Origin: Pleurotus djamor
Lineage: Eukaryota; Basidiomycota; Agaricomycetes; Agaricales; Pleurotaceae
DNA: 64,000 nt
Direction: 5' to 3'
NCBI GenBank assembly: GCA_029747585.1
Contig: JAPEVF010000037.1
Location: 62,001-126,000, forward strand
Below the pieces are notes generated by a model. That model was not told the origin of the DNA, made no database searches, and saw only the letters and a list, made by a program, of their open reading frames with translations. This document shows, one piece after another, positions 22,558-34,641 of this stretch. Each line of letters starts with the position of its first letter. Position 1 is the first letter of the stretch. The position numbers were made by a program, and so were the translations under genes.

Positions 22558-24411
22558 CTACTGATCTTTGGGGAAGAAGTCCTTAGGTTCCGGCAAACGA
22601 GCATAAGCACCGTGCCAGTGTGCGGACTTGATATCTACCTTGCCCGTGTCAGTCTTCTTGGCATGCGCAAGATAATCGGATGCTAGAAACGTGGTCGAGG
22701 TGAGTACAAATTGCCCAAGATTTTCGGAATGGAAAATTCAAATCGAACCTAGACAAAAGGCCTCCAGTATCGAGTATTCCCCGCCGAATATTTCAACGAT
22801 CTTTTTGGTCAAGGCCTGCTTGACTTCGTTGCGTACACGATCCGTCGCTGCCCTCCTCGAGGCCTTTTGTTCCTTCGTGTCTGATGGCCAATTGAACTGG
22901 CCGGAGGAGGAAGAAGGAGTCGGGGCCACTGCGGTCGGTGTTGGGCGAACCATACCTTGAGTAGCCACCCATTCATCGACGGTGTTCATGGATTTAGGTA
23001 CCGTTGCGTGTTCCATCAGGTATTTGATGACTTTGATCGCTGATGCGTACATATCCAGGTCAACGACACTCTTGTGCAAGTGATTGCGCAGCACGTACCC
23101 ATCCAGAGAACATCGTTCTCGTGCTCCCCTGGGAAGAGACATTTGAGGTGCCCCTTCGCCGTCCCTTTCGCTTTGTTACGATCGCGATCTTTGGCCTGTT
23201 TTTTGCCCTGNCCCGGGACGGAGAGGTACAGAGCCACCGACGCTTGTCGTCGCCGAGAGCGGGGGCGGGGATGAANGGGGTGGCATCGTTCTACGCAGGG
23301 CACGGAATGGTGGAATCCCAATTGTCAGACATCTTGAAAACTCGGTTAAAGTCGAAGGGCCAGACTTACTGGATATTCGATGCTATCGTTGTTTTCAATA
23401 TGATTTGACAGTGGGCTTGCTTCGTTCTGACTGCCCGCGTTGGCGAGCGCATCCTCACGAGGTATCGAGAGTGTTGACCAAGGTATGTCGGGAGGCTGTG
23501 CCGAGGCTCGATCCCTGGGGTGGTGTGCACGGCCAGAGTGAACGCGAGCGTANGGGGGTCTGAATTCATGTCAGCTCCGTGATAGAGAAAAACGAATGGT
23601 AACCCACAGCCATGCGATGACGGGAATGTGCTGCAGACCGCCCCCCTTCGTAAGCCCTCTGTTCATCACTCGCCGCCACTGCGGGAAAATAGGATTGAAA
23701 GGACACTTGTGCTTGAGGAGTTTCTGGAGGTAGGGGTACATTGCGAAGACCGCCCGAGTTCGAAGGCTTTCTGGTAACGTCCAAATACTGAAGAGCAGCA
23801 GCGAAGGCATCGGGCTCGCCAGCATCTGACTGGAAAAGTGTCGATAGGTCATTGTGAAGCAAGTCTGAGGGTTGGGCCTCGATTCCGATTTCCTGAGAGA
23901 TGTCTGTGTTGTCCCAGTTGCCTTGGTGGACAGTGTAGTATGCGAGGCCAGTGGCAGGGTGGATGCACTTGAGAAGTACGATGATGTCATGAGTTGGTTG
24001 ATTCTTGACGTATCAACGAAGGGGGGGACTCACAGGATCGTAGGGAATTGGCTGGTTGTAGTAGTCACCGACGGCGACGAAGCTTGAGCTTGAGTTCGAC
24101 ACTTCTTGAGCTTGTGCCGCTTGTGCCGCTTCGACTTCTGCGTCAGTCTTGGGATCGCCCAGGTGGCCTTGACGAAGCATCTCCTGGAGACCGAGAACAT
24201 TGTTGAAATGCTCGTACACACAAACCTGCTCTGCAGTCGTCTCGGCCTGGGCGAGGGCGAAGTTGAACGCCTCCGGCGAGAACTCTGTGGCGTACAACCA
24301 GTCCGCCTGGACTGCAGCTTGGGGGTAATCGTAGGGAGAAGACTGTAAAGCCATCTGAGGGGGACTCATGTCGAAGATGAGGTTGTTGAAGGGGGGATTG
24401 GGAGGGAACAT
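22558..24411 (-). CDS. uncharacterised 510-aa protein
   Basis: Six exons (24034-24411, 23608-23967, 23370-23559, 23099-23290, 22749-23039, 22558-22682) close exactly in phase if the Ns at 23553, 23276 and 23211 are dropped. The N-terminus is rich in Pro, Gln, Ala and aromatic residues (SPPQMALQSSPYDYPQAAVQ) and then carries an Ala/Gln/Glu helix-like stretch, like transcription-factor activation regions. A later segment is basic (GKKQAKDRDRNKAKG) and leads to KCLFPGEHENDV, which could be half of a degenerate zinc finger. The C-terminal half has KVIKYLMEHATVP, then a charged region and ends near SAHWHGAYARLPEP. I recognise no domain. A nuclear regulatory protein is a guess from composition only. 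Confidence 0.6.
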
Positions 24412-25712
24412 GTTGAGGGATGTGTTGAGGGATGGGGGGACAAACGCGTCGGTTCCTAACGAGCTTTTATTGGATCTCCTTACGCAGCCTCCGACTCATG
24501 ATCAACCGTACTGATACAGGCGCCCACTTACCCGTGCCGTGAGCGTGCGTTTTTTCATCCAAGAAAGTCGGAGTGCTGCTTTGGGATTGTGTCATGTAAC
24601 TTATGCCTGGCCCTTTCACCCCAATCACACCCCGCCACAAAATGGAAGATGCGAAGTAAGATCCCGTTCTCAAAGCGGGTCGCTTGGAAAATATTACTTC
24701 TATGCTATTTACACGTCGACGCTGACTGTTGGGCGGCAATAAAGCTTTGTAGACGGTTAACAACGCAATAAATTCAATGTTCGAGTTACTTCCACGCTTG
24801 GGAAATAAATATGGACCCACAGAGAAAAATAAGGAACCTGAAGCTCAAAGTTGGCAAAAGGGGAAGTGCCTCCTATCCCAACATTAAAACGCCACATCTG
24901 GATCTCTGAGGAACGTCTCGTGGTGGTGCAGTGCGTTATACCTCATACATCGAATATCGTCCTTTGTGACGCGTCAATCCGGCACTACTTACTTGCTTGG
25001 TGTGTTTTGAAACCTCTCCATGCTCAAGCCTCGTGGATCGCTGGGTCACTTTGACCCACAGATACACAGGGATTTTGATTCTCAGAGACAGAGGAAGAGG
25101 AAGAGGCGTCGACGCCTCTATCCACATACGCGTGGTATCTCTCATCGTGTACTCGGGACTAAAGCCTAAGAGACAGACCCCACGCATCACCCGGTACTGC
25201 CATGGCAAGTAGGATTTAAGTCGCGCCCCCGAGCTGAAAGATCAAAGAATAATTGACCCTCGAGGATGATGATGATCACCCATCACACATGCGCATCAAC
25301 GAATTTGAATTAACATTGTATTTTCGTTATTTTTGATCCACTGATAGCTGCGTCTCTTGCCTACCTCCGGGGGCAGCTACAGGGCGGTTAGAGACCTATA
25401 CAACCGCCAGAGATGCAAGCTCAGCAAGATCTCACAGGATCGGACGTCGTCAGAGACATATAACATCGCAGAAAACCTCGCACCATTGAGCTTGTTCCTG
25501 TCAAGGACACCGCCCCCCGGCCAAATGTACGATGACGCCTGGCCGCATGTAACAATCCAGATACAGGCGTCAAGCTGTAAGCGCTCTGTCTGTCTGGAAG
25601 CTTGATCTGACTTCTGGGTTCGTAGATCTTGGCCGAGGTGATAAGTGATGCATGAGAACAAAAGGGAAGCTTAAGAGCTCGCTTAATCCGCCGGCGGCCC
25701 GGGAACATACTA
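24412..25712. other. intergenic region, no gene recognised
   Basis: Upstream of the 510-aa gene and left of the MITE. Short frames only, with no motifs or splice consistency. Confidence 0.4.
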
Positions 25713-26145
25713 CAGGCGAAGCCCTCATAACCCATAGGGTTCCGTGGACACCCAAAAGTATGGGTTATTGGAGAGTATGGCATATGGGAATGAGCGTCTA
25801 ATGCAAGCGCTCATAAGCGCGCGAGAGATTCGCTTTGCACCCTATGCCGACATGCCCGGTCGCTGACTAGAACCTCCCAGAATGAATTCATATCGCCAAA
25901 ATAAACGGCAAATGTGTCATTTATGTGCATTTCAGCAGATGTGGGGCAAGAAACAGGCAAATCTTGACCAGAATGTCCCAAAATCCTCCCATGTTATGGG
26001 TTACGGAGCCGCAAAAAACCGATGGGTTATGGGTTAATAGAGAATTATGGGTCGTATAGTGGGAAAACTATCGGTGGACACAAAAAACCATGGGTTATGG
26101 GAGATTATGGGTTTGCAGGGCTATGGGTTAGGAGGGCTTCGCCTG
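25713..26145. mobile_element. MITE-like non-autonomous DNA transposon, TA target site
   Basis: 433-bp element bounded by terminal inverted repeats. The left end begins CAGGCGAAGCCCTCATAACC and the right end is its inverse complement with one mismatch over 25 bp. Both ends are flanked by TA, the target duplication of Tc1/mariner-like elements. No transposase frame is present. The interior has many copies of ATGGGTTA-type words in both ends' subterminal zones, probably transposase-binding repeats. Confidence 0.7.
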
Positions 26146-26489
26146 TACATAGGCTTGAGAATGATTAATGATTTCCCATCGCTTAAGTTGACGTCGATAT
26201 GTTCCCAGACATAATGAAATGGGATTCCCTAAATGCCGCAGGAAGGACATCTAGGTGAGTACGATGCGAAGTCATCGATCCGCCGATATCTAAGACACTT
26301 ACCACCACAGCCCCGGCCGTTTGAAATGTGGCGAGGCAAGGACGTCCGGGATCAGGTTAATGACGACGACGACGAGGGGCCTGATCAATCGCAAAAGAGT
26401 ATGGTTCGGAAGTTAGGAATACAGCCAAATAATGATAAGTCGGTGCATGGTAAGTGCATGTGTCCAAGAAAATGCGATAATGCTGCCTA
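26146..26489. other. 3' flank of the SNF5-type gene
   Basis: Between the MITE and the TAA of the SNF5-type gene. The plus-strand frame at 26233-26493 is not credited: it shows no motifs and overlaps the gene's 3' end. Confidence 0.4.
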
Positions 26490-28397
26490 TTAACGCCGGC
26501 GACTCCTCGTACTCTGGAACTTGGATGTTTCTCGCCGCAGTCGTCTGTGGGCGCAACCAGTACAACATGAGAATCCCAGAGGGGAAGAACTTCGGGGGAA
26601 ATTACGACATACCGACTCGCTCGCTCCCTCTCAACTTCCCTCCGCTCAACCTCTTCCGCAGTCAACACCTCGAATTTCGTTCGGAAATCGTCCAAATCCG
26701 CCCAATCTCGCCATACGCTCTGCAAGTGCTTAGGTCCTTTGCCATCTCGGCCGGATCGCCCCCATCCTAATCCCAGTCCCGTCTTGTCTTTCATCAACCC
26801 AGCGCCGCTCTTATCTCGGGGTGGGCGATCACCACCGAGAATAGAAGCTGCGCGGGCGGGATCTTCGTGATGATGATGGTCCTTATCAACGACGCCAATG
26901 ACTCCCCATTCGACAGCATCCTTTTTGTGCTTGACAAGCTCCTCGTGGACGGCATGCGCGATCAAAGGAACAGCTTCACCAGAAAGGCCGAGTTCCATAC
27001 AAAGCTTTTGCGAAAATACTTCTGGCGTTAAGGGAGAAAGCAAGTCCCATTCGATGTGATCTTGTAGATGGTGATTGGCGATTTGGACATCAATCTAGAG
27101 GATATTGGAGGCTGTTCAGTTTGATGATAGATTGTCTGTGAGAGGGAGTCATTCCTCACCCCCACTATAACGCGGCACTCTGGTAATTCCTCGCCATCTG
27201 GGTCTAGATCCATGTCTACAGCACCGTCCATCCCAATCTCCATCGTTGCCACACCTTCGTGCTCTTCGAGTTGCGCCCGAATCTGGTTAGTGACGGTTTC
27301 GGCCCAAGGGTTTAGAGGTAGGTCGAGATCATTGCAGAATATCTTTGCGAAAGTTTCGGGCTTTGTCAAAGTATCATTGACGTTCCATACAAAGCAATCC
27401 CGTATCCGGTGCGTCTCGGTCTCGAATTCGACACGAATGGGGATCAATGCGGTAGACTTTTTAGCCTGGACATCAAGGTCCCATTGTGAACTATGAGGCA
27501 AGGGTATGAGACCCTGCAAATATCAGCGAAAGGAAAACTCACGGGTATTCATGGGATGTGGGAGCAATGGGGCGTGCTTTGATGAACCGTTCCGGAGGGA
27601 CCATACCCAAGTAACTGCGGTCGAGCTCTGTACTCTGCTTCGCAGGTTGGGGCGTCATCGCGACAGGCGTAGACGATACACCCGTATGAGGATTAAAGAC
27701 TGACATACCCGTCCCCAGCCTCCGAGACTGGCGTACAGCCGTTCGTGTTCCACCACTCGCCACAAAATCCGAATCATCCGACTCCAATTCCCCAGCATCA
27801 GGTAAGTCATCCCCAGAGCCTGGATCCACGTAGTTGACTACTCCTCCTCGACGTGTCGCCGTTCTTGTGGTGGTGGCCGTCGATGATGAGGAGAGTATGG
27901 GTTGCATCAGGAGTGTTGTGCCCGTACGAAGACGAGACGCGTATGTTGAAGTGACAGCTTGGGGTTGGGTAGGAAGAGGGGGTTTTGGGACATTTGACTT
28001 GATTGTTGGGATGGCGGGGATGACGTTGATGGGTTGGGGTGGTTGATAGGTTGGTTGTGGTTGGTACTGTGGAACGGGTTGGGGGACGTTTGGCGGTCTT
28101 CCAGCACGCGAACGTGTACTTCGAGTCGCACTTCCTGGTCGAGAGGTAGTCGTCCAATTTTGCAGATTCTTGATATACACTAGAACCTCCGAAGTTTGAG
28201 ATGAACGCTCATGGATTTATCTTGAAATACGCACCTGAAGAATTTGCTGCCTGGGGGGTTGGCGTAGCATAATTAATTTGATTACTAGCGCTCTGCAAGC
28301 TAGAGATCGTATGGCGTAGCTGGCTGTCGGTCATATTGGTGTATTGGTTGGCGAATGTCGACGACATGGCAGGCGCAACAGGTGTTTGGTCGGCCAT
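26490..28397 (-). CDS. SFH1: SNF5/SMARCB1-type chromatin-remodelling subunit (Snf5/Sfh1)
   Basis: Core subunit of a SWI/SNF- or RSC-type remodeller. Exons 28235-28397, 27543-28179, 27160-27490, 26613-27094 and 26490-26544 give 555 aa. The SNF5 domain has both repeats: LIPIRVEFETETHRIRDCFVWN...PETFAKIFCNDLDLP and DVQIANHHLQDHIEWDLLSP...FSQKLCMELGL. The segment NYVDPGSGDD, followed by LDRSYLGMVPPERFI, is typical of the Sfh1 branch. The N-terminal region is Pro/Gln/Thr-rich. The C-terminus (EEVERREVERERASR then RLRRETSKFQ) is recovered only by using a 68-nt intron (26545-26612); reading through gives an unlikely 60-residue extension. SFH1 versus SNF5 assignment is tentative. Divergent from the polymerase gene, with 258 bp between the starts. 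Confidence 0.85.
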
Positions 28398-28655
28398 TTT
28401 TGTGGGTTAAACTGTGCCTCGACAAGACAAGCAGGAATCAGAAGAATGTCTGCCCAGATTTTGATTTTGGTTTCAAAGCGCCTTCCCTTGGAGCAAGGGT
28501 TACTTCTCGACTTGGTTCAGCAGAGCGTCGTGGTGGTTGGTGCAGAAGTCAGTGAAGAGATCAACGCGTCGCGTGAGAGCGCTCATCGGCGAGGTTAGGC
28601 GCTCGAGTACTTCCATCCGTCCGTTTTTTTTCTTTCCGGTTCGAGAGTCAAATCC
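28398..28655. promoter_or_regulatory. shared divergent promoter region
   Basis: 258 bp separate the start codons of the SNF5-type gene (-) and the family-X polymerase (+), so both promoters must lie here. No TATA box is obvious. Confidence 0.45.
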
Positions 28656-30428
28656 ATGCTACCACAAATACGACAATGCCAGTCAACGCTCTCGCGTCGC
28701 CGACTTTCTCTCCATCGATGGTTCTCTTCAACCCCGTCAACAGGAGGCGACAGTGCAGAAGTATCTGCCAACCATGGGATCCTGACAATGTTGCGGAAAA
28801 GTAAGCATGGTTTTCCAATTTTGTACACCATTCATGCTCATTTTGTAGGCCTACAGGAGGAGGACGATAGTTCTACGCGTAACCAGTACAGAGTCCACGC
28901 ATTTCGAACTGCCATAATCGCCATTCAGCGACTCGAGCGACCAATAAAGTCAGCTGACGACATCAGAAGCGTGCGTTCACGTTTCTTGCCCCTGGTATTC
29001 ACCTTCGTCTCAACCATATCATCGTAGTTCAAGGGTGTTGGGCCGGGGATTTCGCGTCGAATACAGGACTACTTAGATGAGAATGCGACTGTTCGTATGT
29101 CCTCAATTCCTGTGTTCTATTGCTTGGTTTTCAATGTTGCTTTTTTCGCAGGATTCCGACCCACATAGCTCGACATCTACTCCTCGCGAAACGCTTCAGG
29201 ATGCAGAAATCAAACAACTGAAAGAACAGCTGATGCAGATAAGCGGGATAGGGTGCGTTCCACGTCTCCTACGTCGTCTTCTTGGTCTTGAATTGCTGGC
29301 TTTTGTAGTCCGAAAAAAGCGCAAACGTTGATTGACGCAGGTTGTACGAGTATCGACGATCTTCGTACACCGCGAATGCGTCTGAAACTTAGCAATGCAC
29401 AGTTGATCGGCCTTGACTACTTCCAACACCTGCAAGAACCTGCAACGCGACAAGAGGCAGAGGCTATCGAAGTGCGTTCCCCGGAAACGATTCCTCAGCT
29501 GGTTACTCATGGCCATTGAAGGCATTCATCCGCAGTAGCCTTGATCCAAAATTCCAAGTACAACTCGTCGGAAGCTAGTGAGTCACGTAGAACTCTCGCC
29601 CTTTCCCTACGATACTCATCGTTTTGCCTTTAGTCGACGTGGTTCTGCATCACCGTCTGACATCGACATCATGCTCATCCACCCATCTCACGTCTACATC
29701 CCCACACCATCCCTCCCAACCGACGAGCCTTCGTCAGCATCTTCCAAACGTACCCGAACCGCCCTCTCCCAAACCCCTTTCCATACGACATCTCGTTCAA
29801 AAACATCACGCGACACGTCCCTTCTCCTCAACTCTGTCACACCCGCACTTTTAGATCGAGGCTTGATAGCTGCCACTCTTTCCTCGGGTCTACAGAAATG
29901 GCAGGGCATCGCGCTCATACCCGAGGACACCTGCAACGCACAAGAAGATCGACATAAAAGGCTTGGAATGATCGAGCGCAAGGAGGGGACGTATCGGAGG
30001 TTGGACATCAGGTATGCGTCTAGTCTACAACGACGTTCGGCCAATATTTGATGCTCCTTCCCAGTTTAGTCCCTGTGAAGTCCAAAGGAGCTGCACTGCT
30101 CTCGCTAACGGGTGATACGGAGTTTATCCGCCACTTAAGACTGAAGGCTGCAAGCATGGGCTTACTTCTGAATGAGTATGGTCTGTGGCGATGGAAGCCT
30201 CTCAGCAATGGCGTGACACATAATTCGGAGGATGGTGTCGACGATGAACTTGGTTCCCCGCTCTCGATACCCAATGGACAAGGCCATTGGCAACTAATCA
30301 AAGCTGAGACGGAGGAAAGCATTCTGTCGGAGCTTGGTATGGATTATGTTCATCCAAGTATGAGGAATTATGAGTTTATACTCGACAAACCAAGTAAAAA
30401 GAAGCGGGGTCGGAAGCCTGCATGGTGA
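28656..30428 (+). CDS. family X DNA polymerase (Pol beta/lambda-like) with mitochondrial-type leader
   Basis: Gap-filling repair polymerase. Exons 28656-28800, 28849-28970, 29028-29090, 29152-29252, 29309-29471, 29522-29577, 29634-30011 and 30065-30428 give 463 aa. Helix-hairpin-helix FKGVGPGISRRIQDYL lies in the 8-kDa domain, a second HhH (ISGIGPKKAQTLIDAG) in the fingers/palm lead, G-S-Y-R-R-G at 215-220 binds the dNTP, and the catalytic carboxylates are D226 and D228 (DIDIM) and D341 (RRLDI). LTGDTEF and the terminal NEYGLW region are intact. No BRCT domain precedes the 8-kDa domain. The N-terminus (SRRRLSLHRWFSST) is Arg/Ser-rich and lacks acidic residues, as in mitochondrial presequences, so a mitochondrial base-excision-repair role is inferred. 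The C-terminus ends in KKKRGRKPAW. Confidence 0.88.
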
Positions 30429-30660
30429 TCTTGCGTTGATGTCAAGTTGACGTTCAGCTAATTTTCGTAATCTAATCTTATTTGATCTCATCTCCGAAAC
30501 TGGTCATTTTGCCTTCCGATAGATTAGCCGTCCCGCGGAACGTTTTCGTTTTATACCCCTTCGTATTTTACAAGTCGCATCATAATTTCCATCCATACCC
30601 CCCACAGTTCGGCAACAAAAAGTCGATATACCAAGCAAATACCAATCTCAAGCAAAGAAA

Positions 30661-32233
30661 ATGTCACTCACTTTACTGAAACCTAATACTGTCGATGCAA
30701 CCAGCGACATCGTGGACAAAGAGGAGACCCGAGCCAACTTTGACCTTTCTGGAGTCGAAGAAAATCCAGTCATCACGAGCGCGGAGTATGCTTACCAGGT
30801 ACACCCGTTGAGAAGGAGAGGAAGCAATCACTAAAAGCTTGTTTATTTTTCTTCTTAGAAAACAAACCTTGTCCGTGTGAGCGACGAGGGCGTTAGCTCC
30901 GCTGCCCGATACGTGAGTTCTACTAGCCTTTTTGTACTCGTATTCGTAATCGCAACCCTGACCTTCCCTCCTTGTCAGATCCACCATCACTTGACAATCG
31001 AATCGTATACGCCACGCACCTGGCGGACCCATCCTCTTCACATATGCCCGCCCGATCCATACACTCCAGATGCCCCTCTAAACAAAACAGTCTTGGATTG
31101 GATCTTCTTGATATCTTGTCTCAACTTCAGCTTTTGGTCCGAGAAGGAGGGGAGTGAAGAAAGGTTTGGAGTTGAATGGCAGGAGGGATGGGAAGGACCT
31201 GCTGCTAATACGAGGATGGTCCATACGGGGTATTGGAGTTTGGTGGCGGCGCTAAACCGAGGTAAGACTTGGTCGTTTTGCGCGTAATTGGTCACTGACG
31301 AAATGTTGTCATGAAATAGCCATGACCGACGATGGGCTGCCCATCACCGATCCAGCTTTCTACTCATCAGAGTCACTATGCCCAGACTCGGTCATCGAGC
31401 GCATCTTCCGACCGGCCGATGACTCTACCGAGTCGATTCCTTTGCTCAAAGAACGGATCGCCATCATGCGTGAAGTTGGATCAATTCTCTGCGAGGTTGT
31501 GTCGTGTCGTAACTGCCCTTCATCGAACCCATGCTAACTTTCACCGTGTAGAAATTCGGCGGTTCTTTCAAAGGTTTCGTAGAAGCCTTCCAGATCGCAC
31601 ATAACGGCGAAGGTACAGCTCTTGAGCTCGTCAAGATGGTCGCCGCGAATTTCCCTTCTTACCGAGACGAGGTTTGGCTCGAAGGACATAAAGGTAATTA
31701 ATTAATCCCGCTCCTTCCTTATACTCAGCCTGCTTGCTTATGATTCTGGGATTTGCCGTCTAGTGTGTCTTTGGAAACGCGCTCAGATTCTCGTGGCAGA
31801 GACATGGGCCGCTTTCTATCCCTCTTCTACAACCCACCCTCACCCTCTATTCCCCGGTTCACGTGGTGCATCCATCCACCAACTAACCATGTTCGCAGAT
31901 TACCGTGTCCCCCAAATCCTCCACCACCTTCGCATAATAACCTACCCTCCTTCTCTCCTCCACCTCCTCAAAGCCCAAACACCACTTGATTACGGCAGCC
32001 CTGAGGAGCTCAGCCTCCGAGCAGCAAGCATCGTTGCCGTCGAAAGGGTCAGACAGGAAATCTGTGTGCTTTTGCGACAACGAGGCGAACGGGAAGACAG
32101 GGTGAGTAGTGTGTTGATTGATTTTTACTTGTGGGATCTGGCGAAGAGGATTGAGGATGGTTCGGATAAGATTGGTGGGATTGATACGGCGCCGTTGGCA
32201 CCTATACACCGGACGAGGAGCATATGGTACTGA
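30661..32233 (+). CDS. QNG1: queuosine salvage protein (DUF2419 / QNG1 family)
   Basis: Eukaryotic queuosine 5'-phosphate N-glycosylase/hydrolase family, which releases queuine from scavenged nucleotides for tRNA modification; eukaryotes cannot make queuine. Exons 30661-30798, 30859-30912, 30979-31261, 31320-31495, 31552-31693 and 31764-32233 give 420 aa. Diagnostic segments are ISCLNFSFWSE, GYWSLVAALNRA, FKGFVEAFQIA, LWKRAQILVAETWAA, LTMFADYRVPQILHHL and the terminal VLIDFYLWDLAKRI...PIHRTRSIWY. A GTGAGT at 32102 resembles a donor but reading through preserves the conserved C-terminus. All introns are 56-70 nt. Cytosolic location expected. Confidence 0.88.
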
Positions 32234-33004
32234 GTTAGGGTTGGGCACGTTCCATTGTCTGCTTAGAGATAGATGCAATGCCTCTAGACTTGCTTCAGGT
32301 CGCTGAGTCTTGGAGCTCGACGTCGCTTACCATCACGTTGCCTGAATTTAGCCACCAAAGGCCGCAAACGGCTGCACTTGAAAAAATTGCCAGCATGATG
32401 TATGCATGACCCAGTACTGGATGGGCTGCGCAGTTTCGAACGCGTCGGCCGCCCTTCGGGACTGAGTTTTCTGCGCATCTCAACAAACCTGTCATCGCGC
32501 ACGAGGACTACATCAGTCAGGGTTCCTGGAGTTCTTGCTCAGTCAGCAATGCATGTTCGAGTCATAAACTCCAGACGGACCAGTTCAATTGCAACAAAGC
32601 GCATACCACTTCGTACACGAGCCCTGCCGGAACCAACATCCAACGTGCTTCTCACCGTCTCGCAATTCGAATACAAACTCACGAATGATTTCAGGTGCCC
32701 CCGCTGCTACGGACATTACAAATAGATAAATGTAATAAATCAACGGNAAAAAAAACGCCCAAGAAAAGTCCATATGATTGATGGTACACTTGAATGGCTA
32801 GATGTTGTTATGATGAAAGTAAGCGAGGATGATGGTGATGTTTATAATGGAGTAGAATAAAGTACGTGTGGAATTGCGTCAGAATCGTGAGATGCGTAGT
32901 GATGAGTTGGTGCCGTAATGAAGAGGGTGGGGTGAAATATGCGTGAATGCTGAAGAATAATCATCAAGAAGAATTTTGAGGCAAAAGATGGAGGGTGTAA
33001 AGGT
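32234..33004. other. convergent intergenic spacer
   Basis: Between the 3' ends of the queuosine-salvage and arrestin-like genes. Contains an N at 32747 beside an A run. Short frames are unconvincing. Confidence 0.4.
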
Positions 33005-34641
33005 TCATCGGGATGTGAGTTGGTCAAGTTCGTGGCCTGTCATATCGGTCCATGGGTCTGTAACCAATCGAATCGGATGGGCATGCTGGAATTCCAACAA
33101 CGGCGAAGTATGGGGATCTGGCGGTGTAAGCGCGAGCACCAAAAAGTCCTTCACGGCCAACTTCCCAGCATTGAACCCACCGATGTCAACATCCTTATTC
33201 ACCCTAACCTCACCCTCCCAATCCAAGTTCATCGCTGTCTTCTCCTCACCTTCAGCGACCAAGCACTCCCGACTTCCTGCCGGAGGAGGCAAAGGCGTCA
33301 ACGTGCCTTCGCCAATGTTGCAATTCCTCCAAGCTTTCTGTCCGCGTACTTCAACGGAGATCTGACGGAGGATGAAGACTCGGATGATTGGTTTTGGAAG
33401 CGGCGGTGAAGCTGTTGAGAATCGGATGGCCTTACTTTTTAGGGAGAAAGAGGAGGATACGGCGGTTGTAGTGGGGGATAGGGCGGATGTGGGAGAGGGT
33501 GGCGCGACGTGGGGGTCGATGGTAGAGGCAGTGTCAATGGTGGATAGAGGGAAGACATCAGCGGTTAGATGGGGTAGGAAAGCGCGTAGAGATGCTATCG
33601 GACCGGATAGCTGGACATGAAAGGGAATAGTGTCTTGGATGCCGAATATTTGGGCAGAGGGGACCATGAGCTGTTGAGGAAGATATATGAGGACTTGGGC
33701 ATAACAGAAAAGCTGTTGAACAACGTACATGACAGTCTATCGGGGAGATCTTGGCAGTAGGTCGCGTCTGCATCTCGGCGGAGGCCTGGTGCCATTCCTC
33801 AGGAGCGGCTTTGATCGTTGAGAACAAGCACGCGTCGGTGAGGTTGGGGCGATGAGGCCGAGTCCTGGGATAATACTTCAAACGGATGGGAATACTATTT
33901 GATTCAAAGTTAGCATCAGTGCGCAGCAAAGTGATGAAAATGTACGAACGTTTTTGTCTTGGTAAAAAAGGCCATCTTGCGATGTCGAATTTTGGCGATG
34001 CTGATGGTCAGAGTGTAGTAACACTTGGCAAACAATCCGGGAACGCCGGGGAACGCAGATTCGTAGGAAGGTGGCAGAGGCCTCTCCTTGTCCCCATCCT
34101 GGTAGTTCGCTGGGAAGAGCAGCGTGAAAGTCACAGTCCCCGGACAGGTTCTGTTTTCCGACGACCTTGACCAGAGCTTGTAGGAATCGTTCACAAGACT
34201 ATGAGACTTTGATCCTCCCTCGGTGATTGTCAGATCCAACTTCCCATCAAGCTAAAGGGGGAAACGCGTCGTTTCCGGAGATGAGCATACTTCTAAATCG
34301 CCGGTTCGAAGGGGGAACGTGCTTACCTTGATAGTGACCTCCTCCACGATGGATGGGTTCTCGAGGTAGATTGCCCCGGAAATAACGCCGTGGCGACCAT
34401 AGAGTGGCACACGTACGCCTTCCTCCTGTTCGTTCAAGATGACCTGCGTCCTGCCCGCCTTCTTCACGAAGACACCGGTAGGTGGAGAACGCGTCGGACG
34501 AGGTGAATGTTCCAGTCTCTCCTCGCCTGAAAGGGGTTCATCTGAATAGTCTGGTGCGGGCGACGAGGGGGAGTATTCGGGCAATCGTGATGGTCCAATG
34601 CCAGTGGAAGCGGCGTACGAAGGGATATACAAGTCTGTCAT
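33005..34641 (-). CDS. arrestin-like protein
   Basis: Exons 34327-34641, 33950-34251, 33729-33894 and 33005-33670 give 482 aa. After a Pro/Ser-rich N-terminus, an arrestin-N-like beta-sandwich is suggested by VRVPLYGRHGVISGAIYLENP, the EEVTIKLDGKLDLTI strand pair, CPGTVTFTLLFPANYQDGDKERPLPPSYE and YYTLTISIAK. The second half has the LMVPSAQIFGIQDTIPFHVQLSG strands, a Ser/Thr/Pro-rich insertion and a final LEFQHAHPIRLVTDPW segment. Fungal arrestin-related proteins usually recruit Rsp5-type ubiquitin ligases to plasma-membrane transporters. I see a PPSY (34129 region) that could bind a WW domain. Function is inferred from the fold only. Confidence 0.7.

Noticed and set aside
25980..26130. Telomere-like or CRISPR-like repeat from ATGGGTTA words
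   Set aside because: The words are irregularly spaced and lie inside an element with inverted ends and TA flanks, so they belong to a MITE.
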